64,000 bases of DNA, from positions 1 to 64,000 of the forward strand of contig NZ_RSED01000017.1 of NCBI RefSeq assembly GCF_003933735.1, read 5' to 3'. The position numbers were made by a program, and so were the translations under genes. Positions 13,865 through 23,116 of this stretch are shown one piece after another. The number at the start of each line of letters is the position of its first letter. Position 1 is the stretch's first letter. Under the pieces are notes generated by a model, which saw nothing but the letters and a program-made list of their open reading frames with translations, ran no database searches and was not told the DNA's origin. The DNA is from Aquabacterium soli. Its GTDB lineage: Bacteria; Pseudomonadota; Gammaproteobacteria; Burkholderiales; Burkholderiaceae_C.

Positions 13865-14934
13865 TGAATTCATCGAGCTCGGTCGCCCGGGCCTGTGCGC
13901 TGTCCATGCTCATCCTGAGCGTGGCCGCGCTGCAAGGCTGCGCCACGGCGCAAAACAAGGACCCGCTGGAATCGTTCAACCGCAAGATCTTCAGCTTCAA
14001 TGACGCGGTGGATGACGCCGTGCTCAGGCCGCTCGCCACAGGGTATGTGAAGGTCACGCCGCAGCCGGTGCGCACGGGCGTCACCAATTTCGTCAACAAC
14101 ATCAAGGATGTATGGTCGGCCGTCAACCTGGTGCTGCAAGGGCGCCCGGGTGAGGCTGCCCAGGAAGTGCTGCGTTTCAGCCTGAACAGCACCTTGGGCA
14201 TGGCAGGCTTCATCGACATTGCCCGCCCGATGGGGCTGGAGCGTCACAACGAGGATTTTGGTCAGACCCTGGCCGTGTGGGGTGCTCCGCAGGGAGCCTA
14301 CCTGGTGCTGCCGCTGTTGGGACCATCCACCGTGCGTGACGCGGTGGGCCTGCCTGCCGACATGTATTTCACGCCGAGCACGCTGTTCCGCGAGCCGCGA
14401 GACGCCAATCCGGTGACCGTGCTCACGCTGGTGAATGCGCGCTCCCAGGCACTCACGGCCACCAACCTGCTGGGCGACATCGCCCTGGACAAGTACACCT
14501 TCCTGCGGGATGCCTACCTGCAGCGCCGCCAGAGCCTGATCTACAACGGTGATCCACCAGATGACGATGAGGTGCAGTATGACGACGGTGGCAGCTATGC
14601 CCCCCCGGATACGTCAGAAGCGCCTGCTCTGCCTGCCCAGCCGCAAAGCCTGCTTCTGCCCGAAGTGTCGCCCATGAGCGTTTTGTGGCGCCGTGAGTTG
14701 GCTTTGGCCGACGATCTGGGCGCCAGCCTGACACCGTCGGCCCTGGCCAGCCAGGTATTGGCTGTGCCTTTGCAGGCAGGGGCCCGACAGGCCAGTATCG
14801 ACAGCGGAACCCGCACCTCCGAGGCTGCTGGCCTGGTGATTCGGTCCAATTTGTCCGGAAACAACCGATTTGAGGCCATTGCGCCGACGCTTGAAGAGCT
14901 GCGCGGTCTGCGCGCGGACGCGGGCGTGCGTTAA
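13864..14934 (+). CDS. mlaA: Outer-membrane lipoprotein MlaA (VacJ) with long C-terminal extension
   Basis: This 356-residue lipoprotein has a signal peptide with lipobox LQGC (Cys26). The MlaA core follows: DPLESFNRKIFSFNDAVD, NNIKDVWSAVN, then LGMAGFIDIA and the glycine- and proline-rich PQGAYLVLPLLGPSTVRD. MlaA removes mislocalised phospholipids from the outer leaflet and hands them to MlaC. E. coli MlaA ends near residue 251; this one adds about 110 residues. The extra part is first acidic and proline-rich (PPDDDEVQYDD) and then of mixed composition without a fold I know. Placement of mlaA inside the mlaFED-CB operon seems usual for Burkholderiales but differs from E. coli. Confidence 0.93.
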   Translation: MNSSSSVARACALSMLILSVAALQGCATAQNKDPLESFNRKIFSFNDAVDDAVLRPLATGYVKVTPQPVRTGVTNFVNNIKDVWSAVNLVLQGRPGEAAQEVLRFSLNSTLGMAGFIDIARPMGLERHNEDFGQTLAVWGAPQGAYLVLPLLGPSTVRDAVGLPADMYFTPSTLFREPRDANPVTVLTLVNARSQALTATNLLGDIALDKYTFLRDAYLQRRQSLIYNGDPPDDDEVQYDDGGSYAPPDTSEAPALPAQPQSLLLPEVSPMSVLWRRELALADDLGASLTPSALASQVLAVPLQAGARQASIDSGTRTSEAAGLVIRSNLSGNNRFEAIAPTLEELRGLRADAGVR

Positions 14935-14979
14935 GACATCTGGGCCTCGGACGATGTGGAGGCCATGAAAGGACAAGAC

Positions 14980-15672
14980 ATGACAGACAAGCCAACTCGA
15001 CGAGCTTCACGCTCGCGCTTCATCGCCGGTCTGGTGGTCGCTTCGACCGCCTTGGCCGTGTTCGCGCCCGCCACCCAGGCCCAGCAGGCCGCTGCACCCG
15101 TCGCCACAGCGGCGGCCAAGACCGGCGTCACGGCCGATGTCTTCATAAAGAACATCAGCACCGAGGTCCTCAACGCCATCCGCGCTGACAAGAGCCTGCA
15201 GTCTGGCGACACACGCAAGGTGGTGGCCCTGGTGGATACCAAGGTCCTGCCCAACGTGAACTTCCACCGCATGACGGCGTCTGCCGTGGGGCGCAACTGG
15301 CGCCAGGCCACGCCCGAGCAGCAAAAGCGCCTGCAGGACGAGTTCAAGAACCTGCTGATCTACACGTATGCCGGTGCCTTGAGCCAGATCCGGGACCAGT
15401 CCGTGGAGGTGAGGCCCCTGCGTGCACGTGCTGAAGACACCGACCTGGTGGTGCGCACGCTGGTGCGCGGCCAGGGTGAACCGATCCAGTTGGATTACCG
15501 GGTGGAGAAGACGGCTGACGGCTGGAAGATCTACGACGTCAACGTGATGGGAGCCTGGCTGGTGCAGACTTACCAGAGCAGCTTCGCGCAAGAGGTGTCC
15601 GCCTCCGGTGTGGATGGCCTGATCGCCAAGCTGGTCGAGCGCAACAAGCAGCTGGCCGCCAAGAAGCAGTAA
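14980..15672 (+). CDS. mlaC: Periplasmic phospholipid shuttle MlaC
   Basis: The 230-residue protein has a signal peptide ending near ATQAQQA and the MlaC (Ttg2-type) fold. Recognisable segments are VNFHRMTASAVGRNWRQAT and EDTDLVVRTLV, with YDVNVMGAWLVQTYQ near the end. MlaC carries a phospholipid across the periplasm between MlaA and MlaFEDB. I choose the ATG at 14980 because AAAGGA lies six bases upstream; the ATG at 14965 has GGAGG only two bases away. It is co-transcribed with mlaA (45-base gap) and mlaB. Confidence 0.94.
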   Translation: MTDKPTRRASRSRFIAGLVVASTALAVFAPATQAQQAAAPVATAAAKTGVTADVFIKNISTEVLNAIRADKSLQSGDTRKVVALVDTKVLPNVNFHRMTASAVGRNWRQATPEQQKRLQDEFKNLLIYTYAGALSQIRDQSVEVRPLRARAEDTDLVVRTLVRGQGEPIQLDYRVEKTADGWKIYDVNVMGAWLVQTYQSSFAQEVSASGVDGLIAKLVERNKQLAAKKQ

Positions 15673-15693
15673 GCCTTTGAGTCGACTGACCCC

Positions 15694-15981
15694 ATGCTGA
15701 TGTTGCCTGCCATCCTCACGCACACTGAGGTGCGTGACATCCTGCGCCTGTTCCGTGAAACGCTGGACCAGGCGGCCGCTTCAGGCGGGCAGGATGCGGT
15801 GCTGCTGACTGTCGATGGATCGGCCTTGCAGCACTTCGATTCGAGCGCGCTGGCCGTGTTGCTGGAATGCCAGCGGATGGCGCGTGCCAAGGGACGGGCT
15901 TTCTCTGTCCAGTCGCTGCCCAAGCGGCTGACGGAGTTGGCCAAGCTCTATGGGGTGGATGGGTTGCTGCAGTCAGCCTGA
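15694..15981 (+). CDS. mlaB: STAS-domain subunit MlaB
   Basis: This 95-residue cytoplasmic STAS-domain protein has the core LLTVDGSALQHFDSSALAVLL, where the DSSAL segment is the usual STAS loop. MlaB binds MlaF and supports assembly and activity of the MlaFEDB complex. It is the last gene of the mlaFEDACB operon. Its stop codon is only four bases from the convergent zwf stop, leaving no room for a separate intergenic terminator. The Shine-Dalgarno sequence is poor; coupling to mlaC is likely. Confidence 0.9.
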   Translation: MLMLPAILTHTEVRDILRLFRETLDQAAASGGQDAVLLTVDGSALQHFDSSALAVLLECQRMARAKGRAFSVQSLPKRLTELAKLYGVDGLLQSA

Positions 15982-15985
15982 CCGA

Positions 15986-17452
15986 TCAAGCCTCCTCAGC
16001 CCAGGCAAACCCATCCCGCGCCACCAGCGCACTGGCCGCCGGCGGCCCCCAGGTGCCTGCCGTGTAGCTCTTGACGCCTGAAGGATCGTGCTTCCAGGAC
16101 TGCAGCACAGGCTCCACCCAACGCCAGGCCTGCTCCTGCTCGTCAGAGCGCACGAACAGGTTCAGTCGCCCCGCGATCGCGTCCAGCAGCATCCGCTCAT
16201 AGGCCCCCACCCGCTCGGTCGGGAAGGCCTTGTCGAAATCCAGATCCAGTGACACGGGCGACAGCGCCTCGAGCCCCTCATGGTTGAAGACGCTGCGCTC
16301 GGTGCCGCGTGCGGCCAGCAGGTGCAATTCCAGGCCGTCTTCCGGCTGCAGCTTGATCACCAGCCGGTTGGGCGCGTGGCTGCCCGGGAAAATGGGGTGG
16401 GGCGTGGGGTGGAAATTCACCACGATCTCCGAGTGCCGCTGTGCCAGGCGCTTGCCCGTGCGCAGGTAGAAGGGCACACCGGCCCAACGCCAGTTCTGCA
16501 CCTCGCACTTGATGGCCACGAAGGTCTCGGTGTGGCTGTGGGGGGGCACCTTCTCTTCTTCCTGGTAGCCCCGCACCGTCTGGCCCATCACGTTGCCTGC
16601 GCGGTATTGCCCACGCACCACATCGCGTGCCACGGACACGGCATCGAAGGGCTTGAGCGAGCGCAGCACCTTGAGCTTTTCGTCGCGGATCGCATCGGCA
16701 TCGGCGCTGGAAGGGGGCTCCATGGCCATCATCGTCAACAGCTGCAGCGCATGGTTCTGGATCATGTCGCGCAACGCGCCGGTGCGGTTGTAGAAGTCAC
16801 CGCGTGTGCCCACGCCCAGGCTTTCGGCCAGCGTGATCTGGATGTTGGCCACCCGTTCGCGCCGCCACAGCGGCTCGAACAGCACATTGCCGAAGCGCAG
16901 GGCCATCAGGTTCTGCACGGCCGGTTTGCCCAGGTAGTGGTCGATGCGCAGGGCCTGGCGTTCGCTGAACACCGAGCGCACCACGCGGTTGATCTCCTGC
17001 GCACTGGCCAGGTCATGGCCCAGCGGCTTCTCGAGCACCACGCGCACCCGGTCGTGGTTCAGCCCTGCCGCACCCAGCTGTTCGCAGATCTGCGGGAACA
17101 GGTGCGGGCTCGTGGCCAGGTACATCACCACCGTGTCGGCGTGACGCTCGGCCAGCCAGGCCGTGAGGCGGGCGTAGTCGGCCGGTTGCGACAGGTCCAT
17201 GCGCAGGTAGTGGATGGCACGCGAGAACTGCTCGAACTCATCATCCGAAGGGCGCTTGGCGCTGTCCGCTTCGGCCAGGCGCTCTTTCAGCCAGGCGCGG
17301 TAGCCGGCATCGTCGCGCTCATCACGGGCCACGGCCAGGATTCGGCCCCCCAGGGGAAGGGTGCCGTGGCGCCAGGCCTGGAACAGCGCGGGCATCAGCT
17401 TGCGCCAGGTGAGGTCGCCGGTTCCCCCGAAAAAGACAAGGTCAAAGGCCAT
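15986..17452 (-). CDS. zwf: Glucose-6-phosphate 1-dehydrogenase
   Basis: The 488-residue enzyme oxidises glucose-6-phosphate to 6-phosphogluconolactone with NAD(P)+. It shows the N-terminal nucleotide-binding motif FFGGTGDLTWRKLMPAL, the substrate-binding RIDHYLGKPAVQNL and the later TGKRLAQRHSEIVV segment. Length matches the family. It is transcribed divergently from tal across a 100-base gap, so the two pentose-phosphate genes may share control. No HexR-like palindrome is visible in that gap. The 3' end meets mlaB head-on with four bases between the stops. Confidence 0.96.
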   Translation of the reverse strand: MAFDLVFFGGTGDLTWRKLMPALFQAWRHGTLPLGGRILAVARDERDDAGYRAWLKERLAEADSAKRPSDDEFEQFSRAIHYLRMDLSQPADYARLTAWLAERHADTVVMYLATSPHLFPQICEQLGAAGLNHDRVRVVLEKPLGHDLASAQEINRVVRSVFSERQALRIDHYLGKPAVQNLMALRFGNVLFEPLWRRERVANIQITLAESLGVGTRGDFYNRTGALRDMIQNHALQLLTMMAMEPPSSADADAIRDEKLKVLRSLKPFDAVSVARDVVRGQYRAGNVMGQTVRGYQEEEKVPPHSHTETFVAIKCEVQNWRWAGVPFYLRTGKRLAQRHSEIVVNFHPTPHPIFPGSHAPNRLVIKLQPEDGLELHLLAARGTERSVFNHEGLEALSPVSLDLDFDKAFPTERVGAYERMLLDAIAGRLNLFVRSDEQEQAWRWVEPVLQSWKHDPSGVKSYTAGTWGPPAASALVARDGFAWAEEA

Positions 17453-17552
17453 GAGGATGATTTGAGGCTCTGGGTGTGAACGATTGTCTTCAAAATACCC
17501 TCAGAATTGACCCTGTCAACGAACAAATCAATGCCCTGCACGGGTGCTTTCC

Positions 17553-18500
17553 ATGGTTTCGCAACTCGATCAGCTCAAAGCCTTCACCACGGTCGTGGCC
17601 GACACCGGCGACTTCAAGCAACTGGCGCAGTTCGCCCCTCAAGATGCCACGACCAATCCATCGTTGATCCTCAAGGCCGTGCAGAAGGCCGATTACGCGC
17701 CGTTGCTGGCCGAGTCGGTGGCCGTGCACAAAGGTGAGCCGCTCGATGTGATCGTGGACCACACGCTGGTGCGCTTCGGCCAGGAGATCCTCAAGGTGAT
17801 CCCTGGGCGGGTGTCCACAGAGGTAGACGCGCGGCTGAGCTTCGACACCGAGGCCACGCTGGCCCGCGCGCGGCGCATCATCGGCCTGTATGAAGCCGCC
17901 GGTACCGACCGCCAGCGCGTGCTGATCAAGGTGGCCGCCACCTGGGAGGGCATCCAGGCGGCGCGCGTTCTGGAGCAGGAGGGCATTCGCTGCAACCTGA
18001 CGCTGCTGTTCTCGTTCGCGCAGGCGCAGGCCTGTGGCGATGCGGGCGTGCAGTTGATCTCGCCTTTCGTTGGTCGCATCTACGACTGGTACAAGAAGTC
18101 GGCGGGCAGCACCTGGGACGAGGCTGCCAATGCGGGCCTGAACGACCCGGGCGTCAAATCGGTGGCGAACATCTACGCGCACTACAAGCAGCACGGCATC
18201 CGCACCGAGGTGATGGGCGCCAGCTTCCGAAACGTGGGCCAGATCCTGGCGCTGGCGGGCTGCGACTTGCTGACCATCAGCCCTGATCTGCTGGCCCAGT
18301 TGCAGGCGTCCGATGGGGCGGTGGCCCGCCAACTGGTGCCGGTCGACGACGTGAAACCCGCGCTCGCTCCCCTGAGCGAAGCGGCCTTCCGCTATGCCCT
18401 GAACGAAGATGCCATGGCCACCGAGAAGCTGGCCGAGGGCATCCGGGCCTTCGCCGTCGATGCGGGCAAGCTCGACGGCCTGATCGAAGCGCAGCGCTGA
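17553..18500 (+). CDS. tal: Transaldolase
   Basis: The 315-residue enzyme belongs to the TalB-type subfamily and moves a dihydroxyacetone unit between sugar phosphates. Motifs are DATTNPSLI near residue 31, the Schiff-base lysine K126 in [12 protein letters not shown], and [13 protein letters not shown] use the ATG at 17553; an in-frame GTG three codons earlier is possible. pgi follows 31 bases after the stop, forming a tal-pgi operon divergent from zwf. Together the three genes connect glucose-6-phosphate to the pentose phosphate and upper glycolytic pools. Confidence 0.95.
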   Translation: MVSQLDQLKAFTTVVADTGDFKQLAQFAPQDATTNPSLILKAVQKADYAPLLAESVAVHKGEPLDVIVDHTLVRFGQEILKVIPGRVSTEVDARLSFDTEATLARARRIIGLYEAAGTDRQRVLIKVAATWEGIQAARVLEQEGIRCNLTLLFSFAQAQACGDAGVQLISPFVGRIYDWYKKSAGSTWDEAANAGLNDPGVKSVANIYAHYKQHGIRTEVMGASFRNVGQILALAGCDLLTISPDLLAQLQASDGAVARQLVPVDDVKPALAPLSEAAFRYALNEDAMATEKLAEGIRAFAVDAGKLDGLIEAQR

Positions 18501-18531
18501 GCATGCATGGCGACTGGGAGGACCGCCTGAC

Positions 18532-20172
18532 ATGAGCAGCAAACGTTGTGACCAGACCGTGGCCTGGGCCGCCCTGCAGGGGCATTGGCAGGCACACGGC
18601 CGAGACCTTGATCTTCGCGATTTGTTCGCACAGGATCCGCGGCGCTTCGAGCGCTGGGCCTTGTCCGCACCCGAGATGCTGGTGGACATGTCCCGCGTGC
18701 GCTGGGATGTGGCCACGGGTCAACACCTGATCGCCCTGGCGCGCGAGTGTGGGCTCGAAGCCTTGCGCGATGCCATGCTGGCCGGCGAGCACATCAACCA
18801 CACCGAAGACCGCGCGGTGCTGCACACAGCCTTGCGCGCGCCCAAGGGACAGGGACCGCAGAGCTACGCCGTGCATGCCGTGCTGGACCAGATGCTGGCC
18901 TACGTGGAGCAGGTGCGCGCCACCGCCGGCGGCCTGCAGCCCGGTGAGATCCACGACGTGGTCAACATCGGTATCGGGGGCTCCGACCTGGGCCCGCAGA
19001 TGGTGCTGCCGGCGCTGGATGCCTGGGTGCACCCCAAGCTGCGCTTCCACTTCGTGTCCAATGTGGATGGCCATGACCTGGCACCGGTGCTTCGGCGCAT
19101 CGACCCGAAGCACACGCTGTTCATCGTTGCCTCCAAGACCTTCACCACGCAAGAGACCATGGCCAACGCGCATGCCGCGCGGCAGTGGTTTTTCGACCAG
19201 GGTGGCACCGATGTGGCCCGGCACTTCGTGGCCACCACCACCAACGTGGAGGCCTCCAAGGCCTTCGGCATCAAGACCACCTTCGGCTTCTGGGACTGGG
19301 TGGGGGGGCGCTTCTCGATGTGGTCGTCCATCGGCCTGCCGATTGCGCTGGCGCTGGGGGCCGAGCATTTCCGGGCGCTGCTGGCTGGCGCCCATGCGAT
19401 GGACCGGCATTTCGCCGAGGCGCCGCTGGAATCGAATGTGCCGGTGTGGCTGGGCCTGATGGATCTGTGGAACCGCAATTTCCATGGTTTTGGCAGCCGT
19501 TGCATCGCCCCCTATCACCAGGGGCTGGTGCGTTTTCCGGCCTATCTGCAGCAGTTGGTGATGGAAAGCAATGGCAAGCGTGTGGACGCCGAAGGCCACC
19601 CCTTGCCTTACCAGACCAGCAGTGTGGTCTGGGGAGAGCCTGGCACCAACGGCCAGCACGCCTTCTTTCAGATGCTGCACCAGGGCACGGACGTGGTGCC
19701 AGTGGAGTTCATCCTGGCCAAGCGGCCCAGCCACCGTGATGCCTCGACATGGTCGCCGGCCTTGCGGGCGCAAATGGACGAGCAACACCGGATGCTGCTG
19801 GCCAACGGCCTGGCCCAGGCCCGTGCACTGATGGTGGGCAAGACCACGCAGGAGGCTGCGGCAGAGTCTGCCCCCACCGCCTCTCAGACCTTGAGCCCGG
19901 CCGTGTTGGCCCGCCACCGCACCTTCCCCGGCAACCGACCCAGCATCACATTGTTGCTGGACCAGCTCAACCCGGCCTCGCTGGGCGCGCTGGTGGCCCT
20001 GTACGAGCACCGCACCTTCGTGAGTGGTGCGCTGTGGGGCATCAACAGTTTCGACCAGTGGGGTGTGGAACTGGGCAAGGCCATGTGCAAGGACCTGCTG
20101 CCGCGCCTGGCCACTGGCGATGTGTCGGGTCTGGATGCGGCCACGGCTGCCTTGATCGAACGACTGGCCTGA
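18532..20172 (+). CDS. pgi: Glucose-6-phosphate isomerase
   Basis: The 546-residue enzyme interconverts glucose-6-phosphate and fructose-6-phosphate. Family signatures are visible: the phosphate-binding VNIGIGGSDLGPQMV, the second signature around FGSRCIAPYHQGLVRFPAYL and QWGVELGKAM near the C terminus. A GGGAGG sequence precedes the ATG. It is the second gene of the tal-pgi operon. The hairpin that follows at 20202-20224 has its T-run on the other strand, so it mainly ends rpoH, not pgi. Confidence 0.96.
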   Translation: MSSKRCDQTVAWAALQGHWQAHGRDLDLRDLFAQDPRRFERWALSAPEMLVDMSRVRWDVATGQHLIALARECGLEALRDAMLAGEHINHTEDRAVLHTALRAPKGQGPQSYAVHAVLDQMLAYVEQVRATAGGLQPGEIHDVVNIGIGGSDLGPQMVLPALDAWVHPKLRFHFVSNVDGHDLAPVLRRIDPKHTLFIVASKTFTTQETMANAHAARQWFFDQGGTDVARHFVATTTNVEASKAFGIKTTFGFWDWVGGRFSMWSSIGLPIALALGAEHFRALLAGAHAMDRHFAEAPLESNVPVWLGLMDLWNRNFHGFGSRCIAPYHQGLVRFPAYLQQLVMESNGKRVDAEGHPLPYQTSSVVWGEPGTNGQHAFFQMLHQGTDVVPVEFILAKRPSHRDASTWSPALRAQMDEQHRMLLANGLAQARALMVGKTTQEAAAESAPTASQTLSPAVLARHRTFPGNRPSITLLLDQLNPASLGALVALYEHRTFVSGALWGINSFDQWGVELGKAMCKDLLPRLATGDVSGLDAATAALIERLA

Positions 20173-20194
20173 GACCCCGAAAAGGGCTTGACGC

Positions 20195-20224
20195 CAAAAG
20201 AACCGGGGCCTCAAGGGCCCCGGT
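20195..20224 (-). terminator. Intrinsic terminator of rpoH
   Basis: A nine-base perfect stem ACCGGGGCC/GGCCCCGGT (20202-20210 with 20216-20224) is followed on the minus strand by a T-rich run (TTCTTTT). It is 27 bases past the rpoH stop. On the plus strand the stem lacks a T-run, so its effect on pgi transcripts is probably weaker. Confidence 0.8.
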
Positions 20225-20250
20225 GTCACGTCAGCGGCGAAGCAGCCAGC

Positions 20251-21177
20251 TCAGGCTGGTTCGCCCTCGGTCAATGCCTTGCGCATCTTCTTCATGGCCG
20301 CGACCTCGATCTGGCGGATGCGCTCGGCGCTGACGCCGTAATCGGCCGCCAGTTCGTGCAGCGTCATGCCGCCCGAGCCGTCGTCGTTGACCTTGAGCCA
20401 ACGCTCCTCGACGATGCGCCGGCTGCGGTCGTCCAGCGCATCCAGCGCGTTGACGATGCCCTGACTGGCCAGCCAGTCGCGGCGCCGGGACTCGATCACA
20501 CGGGTGGGCTCGCTGCCTTCGTCGGCCAGGTAGGCCAGCGGGGCCACCGGGCTGTCACCGTCGTCGTCGGTGGGGGCCTCCAGGGCCACATCACCGCCGG
20601 CCAGGCGCGTTTCCATCTCGATCACGTCCTCAGGACGCACGTTGAGTTCACGCGCCACGCGCTGGATCTCGGCTTCGCTCAGGCCCGCGCGGCCCACGTG
20701 GGTGTTGTCGGCTTCGTTCTTGAACTGGTGCTTGAGCGAGCGCAGGTTGAAGAACAGCTTGCGCTGGGCCTTGGTGGTGGCCACCTTGACCGTGCGCCAG
20801 TTCTTGAGCACGTACTCGTGGATCTCGGCCTTGATCCAGTGCATGGCATAGCTGACCAGCCGCACGCCCTGGTCCGGGTCGTAGCGCTTGACAGCCTTCA
20901 TCAGGCCGACATTGCCTTCCTGGATCAGGTCGCCCTGGGGCAGGCCGTAGCCCATGTACTGGCGCGAGATCGACACCACCAGGCGCAGGTGCGACAGCAC
21001 CAGGCGGCCGGCGGCCTGCACATCCTGCTCATCGCGCAGGCGGCGTGCCAGGGCTTGCTCCTCGTCGGCTTCCAGCATGGGGATGGCTTGAACGGCACGG
21101 ATGTACGCGTCCAGGTTGCCCAACGAGGGCACCAAACTCCAGGGGTCACGGGGGGCGATGGCGGTGGCTGTGGTCAT
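20251..21177 (-). CDS. rpoH: Heat-shock sigma factor RpoH (sigma 32)
   Basis: The 308-residue sigma factor has region 2 with GLPQGDLIQEGNVGLMKAVKRYDP and RLVSYAMHWIKAEIHEYVLKNW, the RpoH-box-like QRKLFFNLRSLK, and a region 4 ending in ADYGVSAERIRQIEVAAMKKMR. It directs RNA polymerase to heat-shock promoters. E. coli RpoH has 284 residues; the extra length is mostly in the acidic linker near residues 185-205. An AAGGAG sequence precedes the ATG. The promoter lies inside a perfect HrcA operator (21212-21238), so rpoH itself appears to be repressed by HrcA, a layout reported for betaproteobacteria. Confidence 0.96.
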   Translation of the reverse strand: MTTATAIAPRDPWSLVPSLGNLDAYIRAVQAIPMLEADEEQALARRLRDEQDVQAAGRLVLSHLRLVVSISRQYMGYGLPQGDLIQEGNVGLMKAVKRYDPDQGVRLVSYAMHWIKAEIHEYVLKNWRTVKVATTKAQRKLFFNLRSLKHQFKNEADNTHVGRAGLSEAEIQRVARELNVRPEDVIEMETRLAGGDVALEAPTDDDGDSPVAPLAYLADEGSEPTRVIESRRRDWLASQGIVNALDALDDRSRRIVEERWLKVNDDGSGGMTLHELAADYGVSAERIRQIEVAAMKKMRKALTEGEPA

Positions 21178-21208
21178 GAATGGCTCCTTTCGGGCTCCTT
21201 CCGAATCA

Positions 21209-21238
21209 ATATTAGCACTCCATGCAAGGGAGTGCTAA
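21209..21238 (-). promoter_or_regulatory. rpoH promoter embedded in CIRCE
   Basis: On the minus strand TTAGCA (21238-21233) and TAATAT (21214-21209) are 18 bases apart and give a start point about 25 bases before the rpoH ATG. The -35 hexamer is the first arm of the CIRCE element and the -10 overlaps its second arm, so HrcA binding would block the promoter entirely. The promoter call is by eye. Confidence 0.55.
21212..21238. promoter_or_regulatory. CIRCE operator (HrcA binding site)
   Basis: The sequence matches the consensus TTAGCACTC-N9-GAGTGCTAA with no mismatch: left arm 21212-21220, nine-base spacer, right arm 21230-21238. CIRCE is the binding site of the heat-shock repressor HrcA. It lies 35 bases upstream of rpoH. 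No hrcA, groE or dnaK gene is in the window. Confidence 0.95.
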
Positions 21239-21398
21239 AGGCCGGAAATAGTTCCCGAAAGGCGGAGGGCAAAAGCGGTGCCCGGGCCTGGCTGCAAGAG
21301 CCGGTGCTCGGAGAGGGCCTCCATTGCATAGCAAATGGGGCTGGGTGTTGGTTTTTGAAGGGCGGGTTTGCAGGATCAATTTCCGGAAATCCACTTTT

Positions 21399-23096
21399 TC
21401 ATGTGGCGATGCGCTCGTAGAGCCCCCGCAGGGCGTCTGGCAGATCCTGCAGGCGTTTCGCGGCGACATGGCGGCGGTGGCCGAATACCTGCGCCATGCG
21501 GCCAGCCGCGTCATCCCCCAGCAGGTTCACGCCGCCCACGGCCACGCGGTGCGAGGCGGCCTCCAGCGCGGCGCGGCGGGCATCTTCCAGCAGGTAGCGC
21601 GGGTCGTGGATGTCGATGTCGTAGGGCTCGCCGTCAGTCAACACGATGACGAGGCGGTGGTCGGCGCGCTCGGCACACGCCAGGGTGGTGGCATGGCGCA
21701 GGGCGGCGCCCAGGCGTGTGGAGCAGTCGCCCGGCACCGAAGCCAGGCGGGCGGTGATGGCCGGGGTCATGGGTTCCTTGAAGTCCTTGAAGCGCAGGTA
21801 GCGCACATCCCGGCGGCCGGCCGATCGGAACCCGTGGATGGCGCACCGATCGCCCTGGCGCTCGATGGCCTGGGCCAGCAGCTCGGCGGCGTCACGCAAC
21901 AGTGGGAGCAGTCCGGCTGGGTGCTCGGGGGAGGGCTGCGAGATCGAGCGCGACAGGTCCAGCAACAGCAGCACGGCCATGTCATGGCGCCGGCGCCGCG
22001 TCTGCAGATGGACGCCATGCTCGCCGATCTCACCGCGGCGGCGGGCCAGTGCGCGCTCGATCACGGCGTCCAGATCCAGGCTGTCGCCATGGCGCTGCGC
22101 GCGCAGGCGAACAGGGTGTTCGGCCTGGCTGGCACGCAGCAGGTGCTGAAGGGCGGTGCTGATGCCTGCAGGCGTTCCTTGATCGGCACCTGGCTCGGGT
22201 GTGGGCACGGAGCTGTCGATCACGGTGCTCCACTCCGGTCGGTAGGCCGCGATCAGCCGATCCCATTCCCGGTAGCGACGCGGTGGCCGGGCCTGCAGCT
22301 CAGGCGGTGGTGACGGGCTTTGCTCAGGCTGTGCGGGGCGTTCGCGCAAGGCCGTCACGTGCTCCGCGCCGGTATCGATGCGCTGCGTGACGGTGTCTGC
22401 CTGTGCCGTGGCCCGCGCGCCCTCGGACAGCTCCGCGGTCTGCGGCTCATCGGCGGCGTCATCCTGCAGCCACAGGTGGGCATTGTCGTCACGGTAGGCG
22501 GGTGTGGCGACCCAATTGCGCGCGTCGAACTGCAGGCGCATCTGGCCGATGTCATGGCCCAGCAGCGAGGCGGCCTGGCGCAGCGAGGCGGGTTGCGCCA
22601 GCGCGCCATCGCGACACAACTGGCGAGCCTTGGCGATCCATGGGTGAGGATCCTGGTAGTCCGCGTCGAGCAGGGCGCGGGCAAGCCTGGCCAGCAGCAC
22701 GCGCACCTCTCCGCCATCGTCCGGGCCGGTGTCATGGAGCGGCCCCCACAGGCGCAGCAGGCCGGGCATTTCTCGCAGGGCCAGGGCCTCGGCCCGGGCG
22801 TCTTCCAGCAGGCCGACCAGCACGCGCTGCAAGGGCTTGAGCGAGCCCACCTGGTGCGGCGTAGCCGGAAAGGCCCGGTGCGCCGCGGCGTGCGCCACGG
22901 AGGCGAAGTACATGCGTTCGGCCAGGACGCCGCGCACCCCGCGTTGCTGCTGGGGCAGGTGCAGGCCCAGGTTGGACATGAAGGGCCGGGTGGTGTCCAG
23001 CGCGCCGGGGATGTCGTGCAAAGGCGGTGGCGTGCCCCACAGCAGGCGCAGGTAGTGCGTGAGCGGCGTGCGCAGCGGGGCCAGGGTCTCGTGCAT
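21399..23096 (-). CDS. VWA-domain protein of the NorD/CbbO type
   Basis: The 565-residue protein ends in a von Willebrand A domain with a MIDAS metal site: LLLLDLSRSIS (DxSxS, about residue 380), then STRLGAALRHAT and VIVLTDGEPYD. The N-terminal two thirds is helical with a charged, Pro-rich middle, as in NorD and CbbO. Such proteins work with a MoxR-family ATPase of the NorQ/CbbQ type, and exactly such a gene is 20 bases upstream. In known cases the pair activates nitric oxide reductase or Rubisco. Neither target is visible here; instead the pair follows amiE. The function in this operon is unknown. Confidence 0.8.
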   Translation of the reverse strand: MHETLAPLRTPLTHYLRLLWGTPPPLHDIPGALDTTRPFMSNLGLHLPQQQRGVRGVLAERMYFASVAHAAAHRAFPATPHQVGSLKPLQRVLVGLLEDARAEALALREMPGLLRLWGPLHDTGPDDGGEVRVLLARLARALLDADYQDPHPWIAKARQLCRDGALAQPASLRQAASLLGHDIGQMRLQFDARNWVATPAYRDDNAHLWLQDDAADEPQTAELSEGARATAQADTVTQRIDTGAEHVTALRERPAQPEQSPSPPPELQARPPRRYREWDRLIAAYRPEWSTVIDSSVPTPEPGADQGTPAGISTALQHLLRASQAEHPVRLRAQRHGDSLDLDAVIERALARRRGEIGEHGVHLQTRRRRHDMAVLLLLDLSRSISQPSPEHPAGLLPLLRDAAELLAQAIERQGDRCAIHGFRSAGRRDVRYLRFKDFKEPMTPAITARLASVPGDCSTRLGAALRHATTLACAERADHRLVIVLTDGEPYDIDIHDPRYLLEDARRAALEAASHRVAVGGVNLLGDDAAGRMAQVFGHRRHVAAKRLQDLPDALRGLYERIAT

Positions 23097-23116
23097 GGCG
23101 CGTGGCTGCGGCAGGC

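Noticed and set aside
17453-17552. HexR-type palindrome between zwf and tal
   Set aside because: No TGTAAT-ATTACA-like symmetry is present.
18277-20229. Minus-strand open frame opposite tal and pgi
   Set aside because: Antisense shadow of pgi; no motif, and tal and pgi are certain.
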